Shown: positions 1-5,633, numbered from the stretch's first letter. The stretch: 8,690 nucleotides of DNA from an uncultured Lysobacteraceae bacterium (GCA_946480705.1 CAMLLF010000132.1:1-8690), one strand, 5' to 3'. The notes: a model not told the origin generated them from the letters alone. A program made the numbers and translations.

Positions 1-116
1 AGGTCGTTGTCACTGCCGCGGCCGAGGCTGACGGGCGCATCCAGCGCACGGCTCAGCGGCGCGGCCAATGCCTGACCGTTGTAGGACAGCACCACGAGTT
101 CCAGCCTGACCGACAT
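1..116 (-). CDS. FHA-domain protein, T6SS-associated (5' part only)
   Basis: Only the N-terminal 38 codons are present; the gene runs off the left edge. Translated from the ATG at 116, it begins MSVRLELVVLSYNGQAL and ends in SLGRGSDNDL. This is the first beta strands of a forkhead-associated domain followed by the Gly-Arg-x-Ser-Asn-type signature that contacts phosphothreonine. The start is firm: an in-frame TGA (119-117) lies directly upstream, and a GGGAG ribosome binding site sits a few bases before the ATG (around 122-127). FHA domains bind phosphothreonine peptides. In T6SS clusters such proteins (Fha/TagH type) are partners or substrates of the PpkA-like kinase, which here is encoded divergently. 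What follows the FHA domain cannot be seen, so TagH versus Fha1 type is open and no symbol is given. Confidence 0.85.
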   Translation of the reverse strand, partial: MSVRLELVVLSYNGQALAAPLSRALDAPVSLGRGSDND

Positions 117-224
117 TCACGCTCCCTCGTGCGCGTCCGATGCGTTTCGGAACCTGCGGCGCTTACCGGTCGCGCTGCGTCGCTGCGGAACCGACCCGTG
201 CGCACACAGGCCAAGCCCTGAAAA

Positions 225-241
225 TTTTGAAGCTATCAAAA
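225..241. repeat. Inverted repeat TTTTGA-N5-TCAAAA
   Basis: Perfect 6-bp arms (225-230 and 236-241) around a 5-bp spacer, in the most AT-rich patch of the divergent region and about 110 bp upstream of the FHA gene start. Size and symmetry suit a dimeric regulator operator or part of a minus-strand promoter. The regulator is unknown. Confidence 0.4.
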
Positions 242-301
242 CCCTTCCCCCTTCGCAAACGCATCACGCCGCCGCCGCTGCCCGCATGCATCGCGTATCG
301 G

Positions 302-317
302 CGGCACGCGTCTCGCG
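302..317 (+). promoter_or_regulatory. Weak sigma-54-like -24/-12 candidate
   Basis: CGGCACG, four bases, then TCGC: the GG and GC dinucleotides are exactly 10 bp apart as sigma-54 promoters require, and 9 of the 11 defined positions of TGGCACG-N4-TTGC match. Start of transcription would fall near 328, giving a leader of about 280 nt to the kinase start. In such GC-rich DNA a chance match is quite possible, and the site overlaps an inverted repeat. Confidence 0.2.
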
Positions 318-330
318 CGTCGAGACCGCG
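307..330. repeat. Inverted repeat / hairpin
   Basis: CGCGTCTCG (307-315) pairs with CGAGA and CGCG (321-330), with one bulged C at 326 and a 5-nt loop. This gives a 9-bp stem in the middle of the divergent region. It could be an operator or an RNA hairpin in a long leader; function is unknown. Confidence 0.4.
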
Positions 331-448
331 CTGCGATGTCATGGCGACGTAGTGCGCAAAGGCTACGCTCGAACCGGGAACTCCGACACGGAAACACCGA
401 GCACGACCGCGCGATAACGGTTCGCCGCTACGCTGCGCGTAATTGCGC

Positions 449-464
449 CCGTTGCCGACAACGG
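449..464. repeat. Inverted repeat CCGTTG-CCGA-CAACGG
   Basis: Perfect 6-bp arms with a 4-nt loop, about 145 bp upstream of the kinase start. It is followed at 472-480 by a small palindrome (ACAA-A-TTGT). The repeat fills the spacer between two weak promoter-like hexamers (TTGCGC 443-448 and TACATC 466-471), which would be a good operator position, but those hexamers are poor matches. Confidence 0.35.
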
Positions 465-513
465 CTACATCACAAATTGTTGACGCAGTATTACGGCGCG
501 CGGGAGAGGAAAT

Positions 514-624
514 ATGAAACCGGGTCACAAAGGCCAAACCTGCTCTTTGCACTGCGCTTTCTTTTCGCCTAAATTGCATACGACGCCCTCCCTCTCCGAT
601 TCGCAGGCATGGACGCAACTGTAA
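514..624 (+). CDS. Possible 36-codon upstream ORF overlapping the kinase start
   Basis: An ORF starting MKPGHKGQTC is preceded by GGAG (503-506) seven bases before its ATG, a far better ribosome binding site than the kinase gene has. It ends with TAA at 622-624, so it overlaps the first 16 nt of the kinase gene in another frame. The peptide contains two Cys and shows no family I recognise. If transcribed, it could couple or restrain translation of the kinase. If the promoter at 547-575 is the real one, this ORF is not in the mRNA. It may be fortuitous. Confidence 0.22.
   Translation: MKPGHKGQTCSLHCAFFSPKLHTTPSLSDSQAWTQL
547..575 (+). promoter_or_regulatory. Candidate sigma-70-type promoter for the kinase gene
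   Basis: TTGCAC (547-552) and TAAATT (570-575) are separated by an ideal 17-bp spacer in a T-rich stretch. Transcription would start near 582, about 27 nt before the kinase ATG. Only 3 of 6 and 4 of 6 hexamer positions match consensus, so this is a suggestion only. Confidence 0.25.
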
Positions 625-3600
625 ACGCGCGCGTCACTCCGATCATTTCCGGCAAAGGTCCACACTCCGACCTTGCGCCGGGGAACGCGCTCGTGGCAGG
701 CATGCGGCTGCGCGAGTTCGAAATCGTCGAGACGCTCGGCGAAGGCGGGTTCAGCATTGTGTATGGCGCGCGCGACCTGCAGCTCATGCGCGACGTCGCA
801 ATCAAGGAATACATTCCCATCTCGCTCGCGGGCCGTGTCGCATCGACGACGGTCCGCATCCGTTCCGAGCACAATCGCGAGACGTTCGAGGCCGGTCTCA
901 ACGGCTTCATCAACGAAGCGCGCCTGCTCGCCCAGTTCAAGCACCCCGGCCTCGTCGAAGTGCTGCAGTTCTGGGAAGAAAACGGCACGGCCTACATGGT
1001 CATGCCGCGCTATACCGGCAAGACGCTGCGGTCCGTACTCAAGGACATGGGCGGCAAGGGCGACGAGCCCTGGCTGCGCGGCATCGTCGCTCCGGTGCTC
1101 GATGTGCTCGACCTGCTGCACTCGCGCAACGTGTTCCATCGCGACATCGCGCCGGACAACATCCTGATCAAGAACGACGGCACGCCGGTGCTGCTCGACC
1201 TGGGCTCGGCGCGCGAAGTCGTGACCGGTCTGCAGAAAGCGATCACCGTCGTCGTCAAGCCGGGCTACGCGCCGATCGAACAGTATTCGAGCGACTTCGC
1301 GCTGCCGCAGGGTCCGTGGACCGACGTCTACGCCGTCGGCGCGCTGCTCCACTTCGCGATCGTCGGCTGTCCACCGCCGGCATCGATCTCGCGCATCATG
1401 AAGGATTCGCTGCAGCCGTTGGCCGATGCCGGCCTCAGCGGCTACTCGCGCGAATTCCTCACGGCGATCGACCGCGCGCTCGCGCTGCAGCCGACCGACC
1501 GTCCGCAGTCGATCGCGGAACTTCGCGCGCTGCTGCGCGTGACCGAGAACGACAGGACCATCATCAATCTCGCGCCGCCGCCGCAGATTTCATCCGCGAT
1601 CCTCGCGGCCGCGCCGGCCACGGCCGACGCACCCGAGATCGTCGAGCCGGTCGCGGTCGACATCGACCTTCCGGGCGGCGGCGAAGACGAACGCACCGTC
1701 ATCGTGTCGGCGCAGGAAGTCGCCGCGCTCGTGCAGCAGCTCGCCGGCGCGAAAGCCGCCGCGGCGGCCGCGGCCGCTGCCGAACGGGCAACGCCCGTGG
1801 CGCAGACCGTCGCGGAACCACCGCCCGTCGTCGATGTCGTGCCGATCGCACCGCTCGTCGCTGCGGCCCATGCGGCCGCCGTCGAAGCCGAAGCCTCGCC
1901 GGCAGAGTCCGCTGCCGTCGACATGGCTCTGCCCGAGCCCGAAACGCCGATCGCCGCTGTGGAACAGTCTGCACCGGCCAGCATCGTCGACATTTCCACT
2001 CGTGTACCGCTCGTCGCCGGCGTCGCGCCGCCGCTGGCCGACATCGCCGAACCCGCGCCGCTGATGGCCGAGCCCGTCGCGCCGGAGCCCGCGGTTGTGC
2101 CGGAGCCCGTGGTTGCGATGGCCGAAACCGGTGCGGAACCGCCGCCCGCGCCCGTCATCGAAGCCAGGGTCGCCGCCGCACCGCCGCTGTCGGCGTTCGA
2201 GTTGACGCTGGAACCGATGGACAAGCCCGAGCCCGTCGTCGAGCGCGAACCCATTGTCGTCTCCGAATCCCGTCTCGAGCCGATATCGCTGCCGCCGGTG
2301 CGCGCCGCGACTCCGCCGCCGCCGTCGGCTTCGCCCGACAACGAGGCGACCGCGGTCATGCCCGCGCCGCGTCCGCTCGTCGATGTCGCGAAGACGAAGC
2401 CGGTCGCGCCGCCCAGGCCGGCCGCCGCCGCAAGCGACGCGACGGTCGTCATGCCGGCGCCCGATGCGCTCGCGCTCGCACGCAGCGTGGCCGCCTCGGC
2501 ACCGGCGCCGGTCGCGGCCAACGCGAACGAGCCGACCGTGATCCTGCCGTCGCCGGTCGCACTTGCGAAACCGGCACCGTCGGCACTCGAGCTCGATCCT
2601 CTTGCGATGCCGTCCAAGCACGTTAAGCCCGACAGCAACAGTTTTCCCGAAATGGAAGATTTGCTGTCGGGACGTCTCGCGACCGAATCGCGTCCCGTCG
2701 CCGTTCCGGCCGCGCCGCCGGCACGCGTCGACGCACCGAACAGCAACAAGCCCGCCGTTGTCGTCGCAGCCCCGCCGCCGTCGCGGCCGTGGCTGCTGCC
2801 GGCCATCGGCGGCAGCGTGCTCGTCGTCGCCGCGACGCTGCTGACCTGGTATCTGACGTCGAGCCCGGAAACCGTCGCGCCGCCGCCGATCGTCGCGGAA
2901 ACGCCGGCGACCCCGGCCGCGTCCGGCGAAACCACCGCGCCTGCGGCGACGGCCGCCAGCGAGACGCCGCCGGCCGCCGCCATCGATCCGAATGCGCCGG
3001 CCGCGGTCGACCCGAATGCGCCGCTCGCGGCCGCCGATCCGAACGCCGCGACGCCCGCACCAGTCGATCCGAACGCCGCAGCGCCGGCCGCGGTCGATCC
3101 GACTGTCGCGGCTGCCGCGCCGGTCGATCCGAATCAGGTGCTCGCGCCGCTCGCGGCGCCGAGCGAAACGACGTCGGCCAGCTTCGAAGGCCCGGGCCAG
3201 ACCCTGCCGCCCGCAGTAACGCCGCCGCCGGCCGATCCGGTCGCGCAGGCGCCCGCTGCACCGGCCTCATCGGCAGCGAGCACGCCCGCGCCGGTCAGTG
3301 CCGACGCCGTAAAGACCGTCGACCTGACGGCCTCGACCGCGCCGCGCAGCGAGGAAACGAGCCGTCCGCGAGAATCCGCAACCCGCGCGAAGCGCGATGC
3401 GAATAAAGTGGCGTTGGCCAAAACCGGAAATGTGAAACTCAGCATTCAGCCCTGGGGCGAGGTGTGGATCAACGGAAGCCTCAAGGGCGTCAGCCCGCCG
3501 ATGCGCTTCCTGCAGCTCGAGCCGGGTACCTACAACGTGGAACTGCGCAATCCGGGCCTGCAGTCGATGCGCCGGCAGCTCGTCGTGACGGCCGGTCAAC

Positions 3601-3659
3601 CGGCCGCGATCGAACACCGTTTCCAGCAGGCTGCCGGAGGCGGTACCGCCGGGCAATAA
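609..3659 (+). CDS. T6SS-associated membrane Ser/Thr protein kinase with PEGA-like C-terminus
   Basis: A PpkA-like receptor-type kinase of 1016 aa. The kinase domain (about 34-312) has the Gly-rich loop G44-E-G-G-F-S-I-V51, ATP-binding Lys66 in VAIKEY, catalytic loop HRDIAPDN (Asp179, Asn184), a DLG variant of the Mg-binding DFG motif (Asp197) and PGYAPIEQY (218-226), so it should be active. A Pro/Ala-rich cytoplasmic linker (about 313-725) follows. It carries poly-Ala and a 31-residue tandem repeat with regularly spaced Thr. Then come one transmembrane segment (about 728-749), a low-complexity periplasmic stretch with six DPN-type repeats (792-843), and a PEGA-like beta domain (about 940-1006; VWINGSLKGVSPP). 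Topology is inferred as kinase inside, C-terminus in the periplasm. P. aeruginosa PpkA has a vWA domain where this protein has PEGA. The start is the only ATG between an in-frame stop (570-572) and the conserved segment near residue 29; its ribosome binding site is weak. The likely partner is the divergent FHA protein. No PppA-type phosphatase is in view. Confidence 0.93.
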   Translation: MDATVNARVTPIISGKGPHSDLAPGNALVAGMRLREFEIVETLGEGGFSIVYGARDLQLMRDVAIKEYIPISLAGRVASTTVRIRSEHNRETFEAGLNGFINEARLLAQFKHPGLVEVLQFWEENGTAYMVMPRYTGKTLRSVLKDMGGKGDEPWLRGIVAPVLDVLDLLHSRNVFHRDIAPDNILIKNDGTPVLLDLGSAREVVTGLQKAITVVVKPGYAPIEQYSSDFALPQGPWTDVYAVGALLHFAIVGCPPPASISRIMKDSLQPLADAGLSGYSREFLTAIDRALALQPTDRPQSIAELRALLRVTENDRTIINLAPPPQISSAILAAAPATADAPEIVEPVAVDIDLPGGGEDERTVIVSAQEVAALVQQLAGAKAAAAAAAAAERATPVAQTVAEPPPVVDVVPIAPLVAAAHAAAVEAEASPAESAAVDMALPEPETPIAAVEQSAPASIVDISTRVPLVAGVAPPLADIAEPAPLMAEPVAPEPAVVPEPVVAMAETGAEPPPAPVIEARVAAAPPLSAFELTLEPMDKPEPVVEREPIVVSESRLEPISLPPVRAATPPPPSASPDNEATAVMPAPRPLVDVAKTKPVAPPRPAAAASDATVVMPAPDALALARSVAASAPAPVAANANEPTVILPSPVALAKPAPSALELDPLAMPSKHVKPDSNSFPEMEDLLSGRLATESRPVAVPAAPPARVDAPNSNKPAVVVAAPPPSRPWLLPAIGGSVLVVAATLLTWYLTSSPETVAPPPIVAETPATPAASGETTAPAATAASETPPAAAIDPNAPAAVDPNAPLAAADPNAATPAPVDPNAAAPAAVDPTVAAAAPVDPNQVLAPLAAPSETTSASFEGPGQTLPPAVTPPPADPVAQAPAAPASSAASTPAPVSADAVKTVDLTASTAPRSEETSRPRESATRAKRDANKVALAKTGNVKLSIQPWGEVWINGSLKGVSPPMRFLQLEPGTYNVELRNPGLQSMRRQLVVTAGQPAAIEHRFQQAAGGGTAGQ
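2340..2618 (+). repeat. Three tandem 93-bp (31-residue) units in the kinase linker
   Basis: Units start at N578, S609 and N640. Each opens with an acidic-x-Thr-hydrophobic motif: NEATAVMPAP, SDATVVMPAP and NEPTVILPSP. The Thr residues (581, 612, 643) are exactly 31 residues apart. The rest of each unit is degenerate Ala/Pro-rich sequence, so this is an old or selected protein repeat and not a recent DNA duplication. Related motifs without the spacing occur at Thr317 (NDRTIIN) and Thr363 (DERTVIV). Confidence 0.75.
2982..3137 (+). repeat. DPN-type repeats in the periplasmic part of the kinase
   Basis: Residues 792-843 contain six copies of a roughly 8- to 10-residue unit of the form (I/V/A)-D-P-N-A-x-x-A. 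The fifth copy is altered to DPT and the sixth reads DPNQ. The units differ in codons and length. The stretch is probably an extended spacer between membrane and PEGA-like domain. Confidence 0.7.
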
Positions 3660-3662
3660 CGA

Positions 3663-3678
3663 CGCCGGTCCGCCGGTC
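3663..3678. repeat. Tandem 8-bp duplication CGCCGGTC x2
   Basis: Two exact adjacent copies (3663-3670 and 3671-3678) four bases after the kinase stop codon. Probably a slippage product. Confidence 0.6.
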
Positions 3679-3693
3679 GCGCGAAAGGCGCGA
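3677..3693 (+). repeat. Small hairpin TCGCGC-GAAAG-GCGCGA
   Basis: A perfect 6-bp stem with a 5-nt loop, first of four hairpins in this gap. An A-rich stretch (AAGAAA) follows instead of T residues. Confidence 0.4.
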
Positions 3694-3735
3694 AAGAAAC
3701 AGGACGTCGGGGGGCGCCTGTCGAACCAGATCCAG

Positions 3736-3752
3736 CCGGCGGTTTCCGCCGG
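3736..3752 (+). repeat. Perfect hairpin CCGGCGG-TTT-CCGCCGG
   Basis: A 7-bp all-GC stem with a TTT loop, the second hairpin. It lies only two bases before the next one, so the two could stack in the RNA. Confidence 0.5.
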
Positions 3753-3754
3753 TG

Positions 3755-3779
3755 CGCCGTCGGTTTTGCGCCGACGGCG
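3755..3779 (+). repeat. Perfect hairpin CGCCGTCGG / CCGACGGCG
   Basis: A 9-bp perfect stem (3755-3763 with 3771-3779) and a 7-nt loop that contains TTTT. The T run is in the loop, not after the stem, so it does not form an intrinsic terminator. Confidence 0.5.
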
Positions 3780-3814
3780 TTCGCGTCACTGCGGCACCGC
3801 CGCATGGCGCGGCC

Positions 3815-3842
3815 GTCCGAAGCGTCCCGGGGCGCTTCGGGC
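3815..3842 (+). repeat. Hairpin CCGAAGCG / CGCTTCGG
   Basis: An 8-bp perfect stem (3817-3824 with 3833-3840), extended to 10 pairs by a G-U and a G-C pair, with an 8-nt loop. It ends about 27 nt before the ribosome binding site of the lipoprotein gene. Confidence 0.5.
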
Positions 3843-3881
3843 CGAACGATCACGGAACTGAGATGAACAGGGGAGCGTCAC

Positions 3882-4331
3882 TTGCTTAATACGGAATTCA
3901 AGGCCCAATCCCGTCGCGCCGCCAAGCTCGCGCTGGCGTTCGCTTTTGCTGCCTGTCTCGGCGCCTGCGCCGCCAACAAGCCCAAGCCCGCGCCCGCACC
4001 GCCGCCGGATCCGGCCGAAGTCGCTCGCCAGCAGGCCGAAGCGCGCGGCAAGGACACGCTGGCCAAGGGCGTCGGCGAATACGAAGGCGGCTCCTACGCG
4101 CAGGCCGAGGCGACGCTGCTCTCGCCCGACATCTGGGCCGCGAGCGACACGATCAAGATTTCCGCGCTGAAGCATCTGGCCTTCACCTACTGCGTGACCG
4201 AACGGCCCTCGCTGTGCCGCCAGTCGTTCGAACGAGCGCTGCAGCTCGATCCGAACTTCGACCTCACGCCGGCGGAACACAACCACCCGCTCTGGGGGCC
4301 CGAATTCAAGAATGCGAAGAATGCACAATAG
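3882..4331 (+). CDS. T6SS-associated TPR-like lipoprotein (TssQ-like)
   Basis: A 149-aa secreted lipoprotein. Residues 11-25 are a basic-then-hydrophobic signal sequence ending in the lipobox L-G-A-C with Cys29 as the lipidated residue. Ala follows at +2, not Asp, which predicts outer-membrane sorting. A Pro/Ala-rich spacer (33-44) precedes a TPR-like helical region (about 52-125; GEYEGGSYAQAEATL, then SFERALQLDPNF). The conserved-looking end is HNHPLWGPEF. Cys104 and Cys112 could form a periplasmic disulfide. The start is a TTG, chosen because AGGGGAG (3869-3875) lies six bases upstream and no in-frame ATG gives a signal peptide. From memory this resembles the T6SS lipoproteins called the TssQ family; I am not certain enough to assign the symbol. 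It is distinct from TssJ, which has a beta-sandwich fold. The place upstream of tssA supports a role in the T6SS envelope complex. Confidence 0.88.
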   Translation: MLNTEFKAQSRRAAKLALAFAFAACLGACAANKPKPAPAPPPDPAEVARQQAEARGKDTLAKGVGEYEGGSYAQAEATLLSPDIWAASDTIKISALKHLAFTYCVTERPSLCRQSFERALQLDPNFDLTPAEHNHPLWGPEFKNAKNAQ

Positions 4332-4382
4332 CCGTTCGTGATGTCGGCGCGCGGCCCTGACCGCACGCAGACCGAAATACCA

Positions 4383-4400
4383 GCGCGGCCTCGGCCGCGC
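4383..4400 (+). repeat. Palindromic hairpin upstream of tssA
   Basis: GCGCGGCC and GGCCGCGC are separated by two bases, giving a GC-only stem about 13 nt before the tssA ribosome binding site, in the 91-nt gap after the lipoprotein gene. It may modulate readthrough or mRNA stability; no T tract follows. Confidence 0.45.
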
Positions 4401-4422
4401 GCGTATCGAAACAGGGGTGACA

Positions 4423-5457
4423 ATGAGTTTGATCGATGTCGATTCGCTGCTCGCACCGGTAGGCGCCGACGGCTCCTGCGGGGTCGAGCTCGACTACGAC
4501 GGCGAGTTCCTCGCGCTCGAGCGCAGCGTCGAAGGCCAGCCCGAGCGCCAGTACGGCGACACGGTGATCCCGGCCGAAGGACCCGACTGGGCGCTCGTGC
4601 AGAGGCAGGCCGTGAGCCTGCTCGGACGCAGCAAGGACTTTCGCCTCACCGTGTTCGTCGCCCGCGCGCTCGCACGCAGACACGGGCTTCCCGGCGCCGT
4701 CGAGGGCGTCGCGCTGACGCTCGAACTCGCGCGCCGCTACTGGAACGACGCATTTCCCGCGCTGCAGGTCGACGGCGAATACGATCCGCTGCCGCGCAGC
4801 AATGCGCTGAACAGCCTCTCCGCGGCCGAGGGCCTGCTCGGCGACCTGCGCGCCATCGCGCTGCCGACGCGGCAGCTCGGCGCGCTGGAACTGTCGGTCA
4901 TCGAGAAGGTCGCCGCGAATCGCGACACGTCGGGATCCGCCGCGATCGCTCGTCATCAGATAGAGCCGCTGCTGCTCGAGGAGATCGGCGCCGGCAATCC
5001 GCATCTGGCCGCGCTCATCGAACTGCGCGCGCACGTGCGCGAACTGGACGCGCTGTGCCGTGAGCAGATGGGATCGACCGAATCGCCGGATCTGCCGGAA
5101 CTGCTTGCCTGGATCGATCTCGTGTTTCCGCCGCCGCTGCAACGCAAGGCCGCCGGCGGCGATGCGCCGGACGCCGGCGACGCAGGCGGCGAGACGGCCT
5201 CGGCGGAAGATTCCGGAACCGTTGCGGGCGAAGGCGGCGGCGGCGTACCGCGCCGCGCGCTGACGCGTCAGGACGCGGTCCGCATGCTCGACGCGGTCTG
5301 CGAATTCCTCGAGGCGACCGAGCCGGCGAATCCCGCGCCGCTGCTGATCCGGCGCGCGCGTGGGCTCATCGGCATGGACTTCCTGCAGATCCTGCGGGAA
5401 CTCGCGCCCGACGGTCTGGCCCAGGCCGAACTCCTGGCCGGCACGAACCGGAGCTGA
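4423..5457 (+). CDS. tssA: Type VI secretion protein TssA (ImpA N-terminal family)
   Basis: A 344-aa protein. The N-terminal ImpA_N region (about 1-120) has the typical sequence SLIDVDSLLAPVG, then G-x-D-L-D-like acidic positions, DWALVQRQAVSLLGRSKDFRL and the YWNDAFPAL segment. A helical middle part is followed by a Gly/Asp/Glu-rich flexible linker (about 243-275) and a short C-terminal helical domain (LTRQDAVRMLDAVCEFL to FLQILRELAPDG), as in the short P. aeruginosa TssA1-type proteins. TssA binds the baseplate and the distal end of the growing tube and sheath and coordinates Hcp and TssBC polymerisation. The ATG at 4423 is preferred to an in-frame GTG at 4417 because AGGGG (4413-4417) is then five bases upstream. 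Likely in an operon with tssB and tssC. Confidence 0.95.
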   Translation: MSLIDVDSLLAPVGADGSCGVELDYDGEFLALERSVEGQPERQYGDTVIPAEGPDWALVQRQAVSLLGRSKDFRLTVFVARALARRHGLPGAVEGVALTLELARRYWNDAFPALQVDGEYDPLPRSNALNSLSAAEGLLGDLRAIALPTRQLGALELSVIEKVAANRDTSGSAAIARHQIEPLLLEEIGAGNPHLAALIELRAHVRELDALCREQMGSTESPDLPELLAWIDLVFPPPLQRKAAGGDAPDAGDAGGETASAEDSGTVAGEGGGGVPRRALTRQDAVRMLDAVCEFLEATEPANPAPLLIRRARGLIGMDFLQILRELAPDGLAQAELLAGTNRS

Positions 5458-5459
5458 CC

Positions 5460-5633
5460 ATGACTTCGTTCGCGACCGGAATCCGATTCGACGCTGTACC
5501 GCCCGACCTGGCCGCCGCCGTGCAGCCGGCAGGTTCGTCCCCAGGCAGTCCGACGCCTGTCCCGCTTTGCACGAATACCGTTGGCACGTACATCGACAGA
5601 TCAGTGGCGAATTCCAGGAGATTGCGCAGATGA
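5460..5633 (+). CDS. Possible 57-aa small ORF between tssA and tssB
   Basis: The ATG lies two bases after the tssA stop, with GGAG (5450-5453) six bases before it. The stop TGA overlaps the tssB start as ATGA. This is exactly the layout of a translationally coupled gene. The peptide begins MTSFATGIRFDAVPPDLAAA and ends in an Arg-rich tail; it has no signal peptide, membrane segment or domain I recognise. Against it: 18 of 56 third codon positions are A or T and the last codons include AGA and AGG, both unlike the very GC3-rich neighbours. It could be a real small protein, a decayed gene or chance. Confidence 0.3.
   Translation: MTSFATGIRFDAVPPDLAAAVQPAGSSPGSPTPVPLCTNTVGTYIDRSVANSRRLRR
5581..5596 (+). 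promoter_or_regulatory. Sigma-54-like element upstream of tssB
   Basis: TTGGCACG (5581-5588) is a perfect match to the -24 part of sigma-54 promoters. The -12 part four bases later reads TCGA against TTGC, so the invariant GC is GA. The predicted transcript start near 5608 would leave a short leader containing the AGGAG of tssB. Sigma-54 control is established for some T6SS clusters, but the defective -12 makes this doubtful. Confidence 0.22.

Larger units (their letters stand above)
117..608. promoter_or_regulatory. Divergent intergenic control region between FHA gene and kinase gene
   Basis: A gap of 492 bp separates two divergently transcribed phosphosignalling genes, so both promoters should lie here. 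I see no convincing protein gene in it apart from one short candidate ORF at its right end (514-624). It holds local AT-rich patches unlike the flanking coding DNA (221-241 and 471-493) and three inverted repeats (225-241, 307-330, 449-464). No strong sigma-70 consensus is visible; the weak candidates are listed separately. Having both genes fire from one region suggests co-regulation of kinase and FHA protein, which is inference. Confidence 0.6.
3660..3881 (+). other. Hairpin-rich intergenic gap
   Basis: The 222 nt between the kinase stop and the lipoprotein start contain no convincing gene. They hold an 8-bp tandem duplication (3663-3678) and four hairpins (3677-3693, 3736-3752, 3755-3779, 3815-3842). 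None is followed by a proper T tract, so a simple intrinsic terminator is not evident. The gap could be an RNA processing or stabilising region, a Rho-dependent end, or a palindromic repeat cluster. Confidence 0.55.

Noticed and set aside
480..515. TTGACG (480-485) as a strong -35 box
   Set aside because: At 16-18 bp spacing the sequence is GGAGAG-like, not a -10 box; AAATAT (510-515) is 24 bp away and forms part of the small ORF's start region.
525..1352. 275-codon minus-strand frame over the kinase domain
   Set aside because: Antisense to the conserved kinase motifs, with no signature of its own.
1442..2983. 513-codon minus-strand frame and a 436-codon plus-strand frame (1316-2626) over the kinase linker
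   Set aside because: Both are low-complexity products (Ser/Ala/Gly-rich or Arg-rich) of the GC-rich repetitive linker DNA. Kinase, transmembrane and PEGA parts are continuous in the chosen frame, so no frameshift is needed.
3863..3889. Eight-codon ORF overlapping the lipoprotein ribosome binding site and TTG start
   Set aside because: Too short to judge and without a convincing ribosome binding site of its own. It could be a leader peptide but is most likely chance.
4417..4422. GTG start two codons upstream of the chosen tssA start
   Set aside because: The GTG overlaps the ribosome binding site itself; the ATG at 4423 has correct spacing.
5360..5629. In-frame upstream extension of tssB
   Set aside because: It overlaps the end of tssA, does not resemble TssB, and the ATG at 5630 has a proper AGGAG and gives the family's usual length and N-terminus.
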